The translations under genes and the position numbers were made by a program. A DNA stretch of 64,000 nt, from NCBI GenBank assembly GCA_016785225.1, contig JAFBJZ010000422.1:4394001-4458000 (forward strand). Reading direction: 5' to 3'. The notes beneath the pieces are model-generated. The model saw nothing but the letters and a program-made list of their open reading frames with translations, did not search any database and was not told the origin of the DNA. The DNA comes from Psettodes erumei. Its lineage: Eukaryota; Chordata; Actinopteri; Pleuronectiformes; Psettodidae. How positions within the stretch are numbered: position 1 is the first letter of the stretch; each line of letters starts with the position of its first letter. Positions 52,919 to 63,800 of this stretch are shown one piece after another.

Positions 52919-54743
52919 GGTACACTCACTGGAAGGTGATTCAGGTACAAGGGAAGAGAAAAAGAAACGTGAAGCACCACCATTCATGAAAAGAGCACTT
53001 GGATTTTGTCTCCTCTATTTGGTCAATGAATAATACAAAGACATTTCTTATCGTTTCAATATCTGATTTTCTTTTTATTAATAAATTCACAAACCATCAA
53101 ACTAAATATGCAAATACAACTGTTTAAAAGGTTAAATATTGTAGCAGACATTTGTGTGGTTAGAGAAAAAAAATAGAAAAATGTAATAAAAATTAAAGGA
53201 AAAAACTTAAAGAGAAATACATTAGCATAGATTATCCAATGAGCTAAACAATGGCAGCCACAATGCATTCAGTGAATCATAATGACGATTAAAGTTCAGA
53301 TTTTTTTTATCTATTCAAGTTAAGTCACTTTTAAGTTGCCTTTTGAGGAAAACATACTGTAGGTTAGATACGAGTGAGAAATGTCCCTTAAATACAGAAA
53401 ATGATGTTGATTGTATCAAGGCAGACCAAACTAATACATGCTCACATTCAGAGGAGCTTAATGATACATGCACTTTCATGTTCTTTATTCTTTTGAATAG
53501 GTGAGCATATTGCCCATGGACACACCAAGTGGATATTTGAACATTGTTAAATGACATTGCGTTTCCATTTCTCATCCTCGTGTTAATGTGTCTTTCTTCA
53601 TTTTCTGGTTGACCAACCCCATTAATCATTGTATCTCATCATAACATTGCCCTCTTCTCTTCTGCTAGAGCTCACCAATACAGTAGACCCAAATTAAACA
53701 GAGACTCATCACAATAAAGCCGGGCACAAACATTATGCTTTTGTGCTTGAGACTATTATTGCCCCATCCTTTTTCACCACAGAGATGAAATTACATGCGG
53801 TAACTTATGACAGGCATCACTTTGTATCATGTCTTGTGGGGCTGTTATCTGGTTTTCAGAGTGACGGCACCTTCGAAAAATGTAGAAGCAGCACCCACAT
53901 GATCAAGTTAACTGATTCGAAGGAGATGTCATAGCAATCACCATGTTACTGTAATTAAATTTAGATTGAATCAAGTCCATTTTCATGGTACCACTCATAC
54001 AACCTTCAGCTGATACAATTCTCAAGCAGGCATGGCTGATGTAGATCCTGCTGTCTGTACTAATACAGTATGCTGAATGAGCAGCTCTACGCTGCAGAAA
54101 ATAAATTGGGTAGAATCTGATCTACAGAGGGGCTTTCAAACTTATTCTGTCTGAATATCTTAGATTAACATAGAATGGCAGCGAGAGAGAGAATTAACAG
54201 ATCTTTTTTGCCTTTTGAGGCTCAGTGTGTCAGAGTGAATAGAGCTACAGTCCACATGGTGGGGGATCATCAGTGGAGCTGAAGAGAGTGACTACACTTG
54301 ACTGCGCAGATTAAGAGAGTGACAGGGACCTATGACTGGCTAATTCAATGGGGGCACTCTCTGTAGAAAACACTTCATTCTCAACAATGTCACTTGGCTC
54401 TCCTGTGAGATATGTCGTACTATGGAGTATTATACAGCCACCATGGAACACCCCTGCCTTTTTCACTTTCATTCAGCTTGAAAGCAAGAGCTGTGTTGCA
54501 AGGGCCAAGCAGTCACCAATTTTATACCATGCTTAAAGAAAAAAAAGATCAAAACACACCTCTTCTTGCTCATTAGGTTTTAACTTCTCTGACTTTTTAA
54601 GAGCTTTGATTACCACCAAAAAGCTGAGCATTTTAAAACGATCGACTCAGTGCTTATGGGATATCCACATCACAGAAAGCTAATGAATGATACATATATC
54701 TGAATTGCTGAGTATCCCTTCATCTCTTTTTCTTTTTTCAAAG

Positions 54744-54845
54744 GGAATCACTGGGATCCGCTTTGCCGAACATCAGAGGTGCTACATCAGGACCCAAACT
54801 AGGAAACTACCCACAGTGGCAGAGGTGGAGGACACAGAGTTACTG
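54744..54845 (+). CDS. tnmd: Tenomodulin exon 4: BRICHOS domain, first conserved cysteine
   Basis: 34 codons, phase 0 at both ends, bounded by a strong acceptor (TTTTTCTTTTTTCAAAG) and CTG|GTATGC. The peptide starts GITGIRFAEHQRCYIRTQ. Human tenomodulin has GYTGIYFVGLQKCFIKTQ here and chondromodulin has GITGIRF followed by KCYIKAQ. The Cys is the first of the two invariant BRICHOS cysteines, which pair with each other. The second half (KLPTVAEVEDTELL) corresponds to the variable acidic loop. The exon length is a multiple of three, so skipping it would keep the frame but remove this cysteine. Confidence 0.95.
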
Positions 54846-57800
54846 GTATGCCTTCTCTCTCAGCTGTCTGTACCTCAGACTCTTTGTAGTCCTACAGAGG
54901 CTGTCATGCATACTGTAGGGAGATAACCAGAGTAGAGCACAGTGAGCGCCACACAAATCCTCAGCTTGTCCATCTTATCCTATCACCCCCGCCCCTCTCA
55001 CTAAAGAATAAACTGGGGTTTGTGGGGCCTGTGAAACCGTCAGAAAACTGCCCACAAACCCATAGCCTCTTTGTGGCTCACATCAAATGGTGTTTGCTGT
55101 CAATCTTGAGCCAATATTAATTTTTAATCATCTCCTCCAAAGGCTCTACCCAAATAGCCTAAAGGGGAAGGGTGCAAGAGAGGTCTGAGTGAGAGGTAAG
55201 CCATTAAAATGGTATTTTCTTAAAAGATGTTTTCGCTATAAAATTCACAAGGCTCCCTCTCCAAGTTTAGAGTGCTTCATTTCACTTTCTCTGAGTTCTT
55301 ATAGTTGTATGTGAACTTCAGCAAAAGGAATGTAAGAAATTTAATCAATCAAAATTCTCAATTTTTCAATGTCACAGTGCAATTCACTGAGTGAGCTGTA
55401 TGTTCAAAGAGAAAATCCCTCTCACAAATGTCTCTGCTGCCAGTGTGCTCTCATTTACATTTCACATTGTAGCTGGGAGGAAGTGGCAGGCAAATATCTG
55501 ACACACTCCGCTCACTGCTTCACTTTAGAAACAGAACTGTTAGTCCAAGCATAGCCCAGCTTTACCATTGAAAAAACAAATTTTGTTTTGTTTTTTCTTC
55601 TCTCATCTTCGTCTGATCCACATTTTACACATACTAATTGCCAAGGCAGCACCATATGTCCATGCCATTTCTGTCTTCTTTTGTGCAATGTGAAGCCTAA
55701 TTGCCTTAATGCATAGCTGCAAAGTGAATCACTCAGGGCCAGGAAAATGACTTATACCAGGCTTAGACCGTAGGGCTCATACCAGTAGATACAGGACCCG
55801 TTACTATGACTACCATTGGTAAAATAAATCATTGTGCGCCATGTTCAATAAGATATTAATTTAAAGGATGTTTTTAAATGCACTTTACATTGAGCTGTTA
55901 TAACCAATCACAGGGAATAGTCAAGCACTGATATGACCTTGCCTTTTGAGATGAAATCACTAAGGAAACCTGCCAAGGTGCAAAAATATAGTATGGATTG
56001 CATTACATTTATGTTCAAAATATCAATAACATTTCTAGCCTTTAAAGAAATAGTTCCACAATTTGACAACTATACTTATGTATTTGCTTTCTTGCAAAGA
56101 GATGGATGGATGCTGTCTAACAAGCACATCTAAAGCTCACTATTAATACATTATTGTTAATTTGTTTACCACATGCAAAAACCACACTGGAAAAAACAGA
56201 ACTTTGTGGCTTTTTCAGTGTGTTATCTATGCAGTAATTTGTCTGGCTACCTCCAAGACACCAAGAAGCCACAATGTGAAACACATTTTTTATCCACAAA
56301 CTTGTTAAGACTGAACTGATAAGAGAAGATGATGTTACAGATGAAAGTGTACTGGCATTTCTGCTTATATTGTTCCCAGTCCAGCTCAGCACCCTGGAAG
56401 ATGAACAAGCTCATAGCTGTGCACAGGACTGCCATTTGTTCATAAACATGGCACAGTGGGATTGATCTTCTCATCTAATTCTCTACAAGAAACAAAATAA
56501 ATGTATTTCCCGAAATGTTGAACATATTATTCAGTTCATATTTTAAAAACCACAAATAGCATATATCTCCCTTCAAGCCCCTCTGCAAAGAAGATAATTT
56601 ATTTTTGGTATCTCCTGTTTTTTAGCAGAACACCACTGCGTACCGCTGCTAACATTGCTGCAGATGATGTTTTCACAAGAAAAACAGTGGATTGCAGTGG
56701 ATTAAGAAATAAACAGTGACCTTGGCCTGACCTCACCAAAGTCTGTCCCCACATTAGACAGCAGCCTAGTATCTGCCCTCTGTGAAGATCCACCCACATG
56801 TGATCCTGTGGAAGATCACCAAGAGTTCCTCCTCAGGTGGTGAAACACATGAAGCTCACAGGGGTTAAAGCCAAGTGTTAATGGCTCCTAGCTTAACCCA
56901 GCCACAGGCTTTTTGGAGAGAGGGCTCAGAGCAGCGGCAGCAGGCTTTAGAGCTGAGGTGAAAAACAATGGAAAAAAACTGCGGAAAAACTGCAAGCGGC
57001 TGATAAGGAAATGCAGCCCCTGCGAGGGAGAACCAGGTGACAAACATGAATTGTTTGCCAGGATTTTTTCCTCCCTTTTCGATTTGCCTCCTCTATGAAA
57101 TGTCTGAGGGAGTAATCCCTGAGCTTCATTCCAGTTCCCCCAGTCTGACATGGAAATCGCCATCCGCCTCCCTCACACCCCCAATAACATTGTGAATGGA
57201 TGCTGCTTGCTCCATTAAACAGCCACTTAATATGGATGACCAAAGCTCACCCAGCAACCAAAAACCTCCCACTCGGACAACAACATTGAAGCGGAGGATG
57301 TGAATACACTAAAGTCTTGAAAGAACACAGCAGGGTTTGCTTACGTTCATATTTGTCTGCATGAAGATATAAGCTTGTCAGTGACAGGGGGACAATTCTA
57401 AAACAATAAAAAAACTGAAAAGTTCAGTTATTATAGTTTCTGACATGCTAATGCTAATCAATCAAGTAAAGGCAAGCACCAGCACGCTCATTGAAAGTTG
57501 CTTGAGTATGGGTGTTATGTAAAATTCACCACCTGTTACACTGCATAATAAAAAACCCTGCCTGTGTTTTGTGCAGTATGTGAGAGCTCTAGGCTATCAT
57601 GAGAACATCTTTGTTGATCTCTGGCAAACATAGCAGCACTTTAAACAATGTGTCATGTAGACAGTGTTTCACCCCCTTGGGACACAGTGGCGAGAGAGGG
57701 TAAATTTATTAACTACAGCACAACTGGTGTATAATTAAGTTGTGCACTGTAGGCGGAAAGCATACATACGCCAGGAGCAGGCCACACAAAACAAATTACC

Positions 57801-58664
57801 ATCATTCCCAAGGTCCAATACTTGATAAAAAGTTGCTTGTGTGCTAATAATATATCATTTGTCAATAGCAAAATGGAAAAGCCTTTCAAAGTGTGTGTAA
57901 ACTGGAAGACTGTAATCAAATTGTCTTTGTGCTTGTCAACTGGCATTTAGAAAATCCCTGCCCCATGTTAAAATTCTGACCTTTACCACTTCCCCCCAGG
58001 CACTCTCTCCTACAAGTTATTGGAGTCGTTTCTCAACTGTGAAGCCAGAGTCATGTTGTGAGCCCCGTGTCATGACCTCCATTTACTTTCTAGAGAAGAT
58101 TCACTTGGCTTCAGTGGTTAAGAGGTCCAATTAGGGAGTACTGTTTGTGTTCCTCAAGTTTGATTTTAATTTCTGCAACCACGGGAACAGTGACCCCCCC
58201 CATCTGCTGTACCACCACCCACCTCCTCCGCAAGACCAATCCTCGGAGTCATCATTAATCTACTGGCCGGCCCTTAAAAGTGAGGGAAAGTGTGTCAAGG
58301 GCTTGGCTAAACACCTCCTGTGCCAAAACACAATCTTTGATGTGACTGAATATGCTTTTAAGTCTTTTTTTGTGGCTTCTCCACAGGTCATAACTGTGTC
58401 GCTCGATGACAAACAAGAGGAAGCACGGAAAGCGAAATACTAATTCAAGCGAGAGTGACAGGGGTGAACAGGAGGGAGGGGGCACGACCCAATATTAATG
58501 ATTCTTGCTCCTACTATAGCCCCAGGATTCTACGTCAAGCTTAACTAATGTGCAATTAAGCTTCAGACTGGGAGAAAATCACCTTGTAAAAACATTTGTC
58601 AAGTGAACTGTTTTTCTGTTCTGGGTTGCTAATTAACAAGGGAATGGGAAGAAGGGTTTGTTAA

Positions 58665-58701
58665 CGTGTGTGCACACGCGCGTCTGTGTGTGTGTGCGTG
58701 T
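58665..58701. repeat. Alternating purine-pyrimidine tract
   Basis: GTGTGTGCACACGCGCGT followed by CTGTGTGTGTGTGCGTGT. The mixture of GT, CA and CG alternation with a self-complementary core (GTGTGCACAC) is typical of Z-DNA-prone sequence. Confidence 0.85.
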
Positions 58702-58898
58702 ATTTACATATACATGAAGAAAATAAATATCTGCACTGTTAGGGGAGAGCATTACCAAATCCCCTTCATATGTCTCTATTAGACACCACTGACATGTAGT
58801 CCCTATCATTAAGCAATAATAGTTTACTTTACAGCTCATGAACTACAGTATCAACAAATTAAGCCCACTGATAGTGCTGGCTGCCAAGTGAAGCATTG

Positions 58899-58921
58899 TG
58901 GTGGTGGTGGTGGTGGGGGGG
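58899..58921. repeat. (GGT)n with G-run
   Basis: About five GGT units followed by seven G residues. G-runs this close together could form a quadruplex on this strand. Confidence 0.9.
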
Positions 58922-59308
58922 TGAACGGGGAAAAAGGGAGGAGAATGCAAGGCTTTATTGTGTCTGTCACATTAAACGATATTGCAGCCACACTCAGAGT
59001 AATGAACACCACTTCTAAAGTCATTTAAAAGTCAAATCATCACTGTCTGTGAATTTCAATGATGTATAATAGAAAGCGCATGCCGGGGGCTTTGAGAAGC
59101 GGGTGAGAGAGAGAGAGAAAAAGACGAGGGAGTCAGGGCAGTGGGAGTCAGGAGTCAGGAAGTTGCCACCGTCTCTACGGACAGTAAGGAGATAGATAAA
59201 ACATTGAGGCTGGAGCTGCTGTGTGACTCAGGGGAGGAGAGTGCAAATGGAAGACTATTCTTTGTGTGGGGCCTGAGCATTTTAGCAAGGTTTGACATGC
59301 TATATTAT

Positions 59309-59328
59309 GTGTTTGTGTGTGTGTGTGG
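59309..59328 (+). repeat. (TG)n repeat in the exon 5 splice acceptor
   Basis: TGTTTGTGTGTGTGTGTGGT occupies the place of the polypyrimidine tract, followed by GTTTTGTAG and then the exon. It leaves only a four-T run next to the acceptor AG at 59337-59338. The other three acceptors of the gene in this window have ordinary C/T-rich tracts. Confidence 0.9.
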
Positions 59329-59338
59329 TGTTTTGTAG

Positions 59339-59501
59339 CAGGAGGACAAGACCGAGGCTACGGATATGAAGGTGGAAGACTCCCAAGTGTGGGTTCCTGC
59401 AGAGGAGCCCATCGTTAACCCAGCCTTCCTCCTTGACTCCAAGATCTGGGAGATTTGCCAGGAGCTGCCCATCCACTGGATCCACCCCTCCCCTCTGAAT
59501 A
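59339..59501 (+). CDS. tnmd: Tenomodulin exon 5: BRICHOS domain, second conserved cysteine
   Basis: 163 bp, 54 codons plus one base, with donor AAT A|GTGAGA. The peptide starts QEDKTEATDMK and continues with SQVWVPAEEPIVN, FLLDSKIWEICQELP and IHWIHPSPLN. Human tenomodulin has SVIWVPAEKPI, FLKNSKILEICDN and YWINPT at the same places. The Cys in WEIC is the second invariant BRICHOS cysteine and completes the domain. The human sequon NVT after that cysteine is absent here (QELP). The acceptor lies in a TG repeat. Because 163 is not a multiple of three, skipping would change the downstream frame. Confidence 0.94.
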
Positions 59502-60009
59502 GTGAGAGCAGGGGGCATCTATGCCTCTAAATGCATACTATTAACACTCACGCTGGAGGGCATTCCCACAGGCCTTATGCAGGTCCAGGAGTACATGATT
59601 TCCTAAACATATGAGCATCCAGCCCAGGCTACGCTGACTGATGGTCCATGGTGAAGAAGCAAATGAATATATGAAAATACAACATTACAAATGAAAGTCC
59701 AGCAAGTTTACTTAAAAAACGTTAAGAAACATTATCAGCAAAATTATCAAGTATTAAACACCTCATTATGCAGACTAGCCTCTTTCAGATTTTATCGTAT
59801 GCTTAAACTAGTCAAGGTGGGGCTGATTTTAATGAATTCATATGATGATTATATTATGTTATCCACTGAAAAACATTCGCCACTATACAAAATTAAAGCT
59901 GCTGTATCATAAATGTCTGCTTTTCTTAACTGACACTCTTGTTAGACAATTTCTTAAAGCAGCTGTAATTAATACTTTTTATAATCACAATGTATCGTAT
60001 CACAATGGG

Positions 60010-60290
60010 AACATGTGACACTGTGGAAAGGCTTGCTCACAGCAACAAACCTACGGAGATTTACTGTATCTCCAGAATCAGCAGCTCCCCTCAGCTTCGT
60101 GGAGCTTTGCAGTGAGTTTTAGCTTGCTGTTTAGCTCTCAGGCCTGCAACCAAACAACAGACACAGTTAGCAACCAGCTGGTGAACACAGTGGAGCATGT
60201 AACAGTTTAAGACCTAGCTATTTCCCTCATGATCTGAGAGAAGACCAAAACAGAGCGCAAACACAGGTGACGATTGGAGTTACATTCTCC
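60010..60290 (+). repeat. Teleost-type interspersed repeat, copy 3 (longest)
   Basis: Blocks include GGAGCTTTGCAGTGAGTTTT, TAGCTTGCTGTTTAGCTCTC, CAACCAGCTGGTGAACACAG and AAAACAGAGCGCAAACA. The right half matches the copies at about 28950-29110 and 47700-47860. It is not coding. The family is common in fish by my recollection, but I give no name. Confidence 0.55.
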
Positions 60291-60439
60291 ACAGCAGTTT
60301 AATTTTTATATTTACCTTTTTTGAGTTTTTCACACACTTTAAGAGTGTGTGTCTTATGTGTGTCAATATGAGATTGAGATATAAGATATATGATTGTTAC
60401 TCTACAAATTAACAAAACAACAGATTAATGTGGTGGAGT

Positions 60440-60530
60440 GGATTAGAGTGTATCTCAAGGAAAGTAGAAATACCTACAAATTGTACTTAGGTACAGTATT
60501 TGAGTAAATATGCTTAGTTACATTTAACAT
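60440..60530. repeat. Fish AAGTA-type dispersed repeat fragment
   Basis: AAATTGTACTTAGGTACAGT followed by ATTTGAGTAAATATGC resembles the common fish dispersed repeat built of AAGTAC and GAGTAAA words. A weaker relative, with CTCAGGTAAAAGC and GAAGTAAAAGTC, lies at about 31190-31260. Confidence 0.45.
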
Positions 60531-60767
60531 TTACATTTGGATCTTGATCTGTGTTCAAGTCCATTGTCTGACAGAAACATGAAAATGCTTGGACTGAATT
60601 CCAGCACATTTCTTATGGATGTTTAGTAATTAGAATTAAGCCACTTGGAAAATGTACAAGCCAAAATTTAATCTAAGAGCTTTCCCATTTTACATCTTCA
60701 ACAGTAGGGGAAAAAACAGTTGCAAGTGCATAAACATCTGTGTTTCCTGCTCTCTCTGTGCGTTCAG

Positions 60768-60862
60768 ATGCTGAGGTGGAAAATGTGGACACACCTGACG
60801 CAGAGGTCACAGGTGGACGCTTCACCCGCGATGTCCAGGACCACCTTCCTGTTAGCGACTAT
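60768..60862 (+). CDS. tnmd: Tenomodulin exon 6: linker with R-x-x-R motif
   Basis: 95 bp, entering in phase 1 (A + AT gives Asn) and leaving in phase 0 at TAT|GTAAGT. The acceptor is CTCTCTCTGTGCGTTCAG. The peptide reads NAEVENVDTP, then acidic residues, then GGRFTRDVQDHLPVSDY. Human tenomodulin has RHARQASEEELPINDY at this place, just before the C-terminal cysteine-rich domain, so RFTR occupies the site of human RHAR and LPVSDY that of LPINDY. R-x-x-R is the minimal furin-type pattern; in chondromodulin, RERR in the same region is cleaved to release the mature domain. From comparison with the human protein, the linker here is roughly 20 residues shorter. Confidence 0.93.
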
Positions 60863-63800
60863 GTAAGTGGAACCCTCTCAGCCACGTCACCCTGGGAATA
60901 CACCAAGAGATACAGTAGAGCAACTTCAATCAGCCCTGGCTCCGCCACGACTCTTTCTGCATATAAATTGCTCACTAATTGATGTTAAAACTGACTTTGT
61001 GCACCAGAGGGCATAGCAATTGCTCTATATATCTATTTAAGTAAGGCCAGTTCATTGAAGACTCCCTTAATGTCTCCCCATTAATTGAGAGGAATATCCA
61101 GCCTTTCAAAGGCAGCAACTTGTGCCTTAAAAGAAGCCGTTAGTGCCTTTTTTCACTCCCTTTTTTCTATGGCAGTGGAAAGCATGGTACAAAGGAGCAC
61201 TCTCAAGGTCAATGCCGCACAGATAAGTTACATTCATTTATAAGGCTTTAATTATCAAAGTGTAAAAAATGAGTGGAAAGGCCGAGTTGCATATTTTGGT
61301 GCACTATCACACTCAAAACAGGAAATGGACCCTCAGAGCAGACTCAGAGGCAGGAATAAAAGTTCAATAGCCTTAATCGGGCAATGGTTGGTACATTGGC
61401 AATCAGTCTCTCAGGCAAAGGAATCCAAGATACTAAGCACAAGGCCTGGTCAAAAACTCTAGCAGGGGTCGCAACAAAGTCACAAGGAACAAAAGGAATA
61501 ATAATAAAACGGAATAAACTCTTACACGGAGGTGAAGAAGATCTCACACAGAAGGGAGGGGGAACACAGCTTAAATACACAAGGGAAGACAAACAGACAG
61601 AGGGGAGGCAAATTAGGAGGGGGCAGAAAATCATAAGCATATGAAGTAAAACTAAAAACCAGAAGACACTTGAGGAAATAATTACCAAAATAAAAGGGGA
61701 TACACTGAGGCAAAGTCCACAAAGAAGTCTCATGAAAGTCTGGGGGGGTGCTTGGCACAGACCATGACATGTGCTGCATGTAAACCAGTCAATATTTTAT
61801 GTTATTATCTTTGACTCTGAGGAAAAATCACATAAAGCAGTATATTACACAGGAGTTGTGCTCATAGTATCATTAAAAAAAAAATCCAGCAGTTGCATGC
61901 TAAAGATACCAGGAACATGCACAAAAGATATCCAACACACTAGCACATACCCGTGCACATTCAGCACTCACAGGTGAACAGCCACTAATGAGTCGGACTG
62001 GGTCTGTTTCTCAGAGCTCTGATGAGCGGTGAGAGACACGCAGAGAAATGAGACATCCTATAATGTTGACATTTATCAGGCCCGTCCCAGAAAAACCTCC
62101 CACTAAACTCTTCAATTTCCCCTCAGCTCCTCTGTCTTCTCCCTCATCGTCTGTGGAAGGAGATGCAGAGCTAAGCAATTAAAACATACCAGGGGATGAA
62201 AAACTCAACTCTCCTTTTGAAACGCTCTGCTTCTATCAGCTGAGTAATGCACACCACTGCAATCCATTCCAGCAGCACATCCAGGTGCTGTTTGTGGCTG
62301 CAGCGATAACAAAGGCCTTTGTGGCCAAACAGAGGGCAGGCAGCAGTCTGTAATTGAGAATCTGAACTCTCGCTCATGCCAGTAGGATGCCACATGTGTT
62401 TGCCAAACCTTTTTCAAACCATTCAGGACTGATGTAAATGCACACGCAGACAGAAATCACCCTACTATTCGCACTTGCTCTTTCTTCCAACATCCTTTCA
62501 TCTATCAAACTCACAAACACACACACACAGGTGTCACAAAAACATGTATTCACTACACCTGCATTTCACATAATGGGGTTTTGGAGCCACATCTCCATAC
62601 AGAGCGTGTTTGCAAAGTGCAATAATCTTTTGAGCCCTTGTGACAGAGGCTGACAGATATATGAAGGTGACCTTTGCCACAGCTGCCATGTCAGAGTGTG
62701 CTGTGTATCAGAGGTGGCCCTGGAAATTTCAAACTGAATAACTACCATCTGACAAGGCTGGAGTGATGGCACCACCTGTCCTTGACCCTTGTAGCAAGGA
62801 TGGGCTTCCAATATGAATTGACTTTGCGCACATGCACATGTAGACATGTCTGACGTGTGTTTTGTACTTGCATGTAGGTGTTATGTATTGTGTGTTAAAC
62901 TCTGACCATCCCTACACACCTCTGGGAGACATGTACAGGGTCAGGCTGAATGGCTGTTGGTTTGTAAGAGAGGTGCAAAAAGCTGCAAGAATTCAAATTC
63001 ATGAATGTAGGAGCTGTCGGTGCCTCAAGAGGAATCTTTACACTGAAGCGAAAGCTCCTTATCAGGTTGATAAAACAGAGGGTTTACTGAAATACATGAC
63101 TATCTCCTCATTCAATTATATCCAATTTCATTGTCATTTCAGCTCACAGTAGAGCACAGTGAGATGGAAATCAGAGATCAGGACACGCAGCAAAGCATTT
63201 CATGTGTTGCACTGTCCTGTGTATCTACATGGAAAAAACCCTTTTTGAATACAAAGCAGGGTGTGACAGAAATGTTATCACTCACTGTTTTGATCCCGGA
63301 ATGAATATGATGAGCTCTGCTATGAGACGTAATAATACATCCAGGCATGTGCTTCAAGCTCATGAAAAGCAGCGATCAGTGTGTGTGAAATAACATCAAC
63401 AAGTGTGGAGATTAGAGGAGCCGTGCTTTGATTCGTTACATCTTATTGAATGACTGACAGAGTTTTCTACTTTGCAGACTCATTCATATCCAGTGCCTGA
63501 TATTATGCGCTGAGGTGTCGTGAGGCGTGTGTGCAAGTGGGGGTTTGCATGTGTTTACGTGAGCCTGAGTGTGTGATGAAATCAGATGCAGTAAGAAGGT
63601 AATGGCTTTTACTCTTCATTAATGCTGCTTGTTTGTGAGTGACTGCCTCAGATTTCCCAAGGTGAACCATTCTTATCACTGCAGCATCCCACCAGAGACG
63701 GCAACTCATAGCCAGGATGATTAATATGTACCCTCCGTTTTAAAAGGGTAGCTCTGATTAATTGTCTTTAAGGTACAATGCTGCCTATTGGCTGTTTGTT

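Larger units (their letters stand above)
48856..54743 (+). other. tnmd intron 3
   Basis: A 5.9-kb GT-AG intron in phase 0. It contains a TTG array followed by a 14-G run (52150-52184) and a CpG cluster (52814-52918). Overlapping open frames at 51346-51899 have no recognised domain. No alternative exon is supported. Confidence 0.85.
54846..59338 (+). other. tnmd intron 4
   Basis: A 4.5-kb GT-AG intron in phase 0. It includes GC-richer patches at about 56880-57290 and 58150-58450 that are not open across their length and could be conserved non-coding elements. It also holds an alternating purine-pyrimidine tract at 58665-58701 and a GGT array at 58899-58921. It ends in a TG repeat that abuts the exon 5 acceptor. 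Confidence 0.85.
59502..60767 (+). other. tnmd intron 5 with repeat insertions
   Basis: A 1.27-kb GT-AG intron in phase 1. A large part consists of interspersed repeat copy 3 (about 60010-60290) and another teleost-type fragment (about 60440-60530). The open frame at 59691-59912 has no recognised domain. Confidence 0.85.

Noticed and set aside
56913..57098. Basic open frame in tnmd intron 4
   Set aside because: Overlapped by equally long minus-strand frames, with no domain. The GC-rich composition explains the opening of several frames at once.
61344..61733. 129-codon minus-strand open frame
   Set aside because: It lies inside the LTR-like element, is rich in Ser/Pro/Cys/Phe from pyrimidine-rich sequence and matches no retroviral or cellular protein motif.
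62862..63152. Cys-containing open frame considered as the terminal cysteine-rich tenomodulin exon
   Set aside because: The CRSCRC run lacks the CC-x-x-C spacing, the Tyr/Pro-rich motif and the terminal PCNWW-like motif, and no acceptor in phase 0 was seen.
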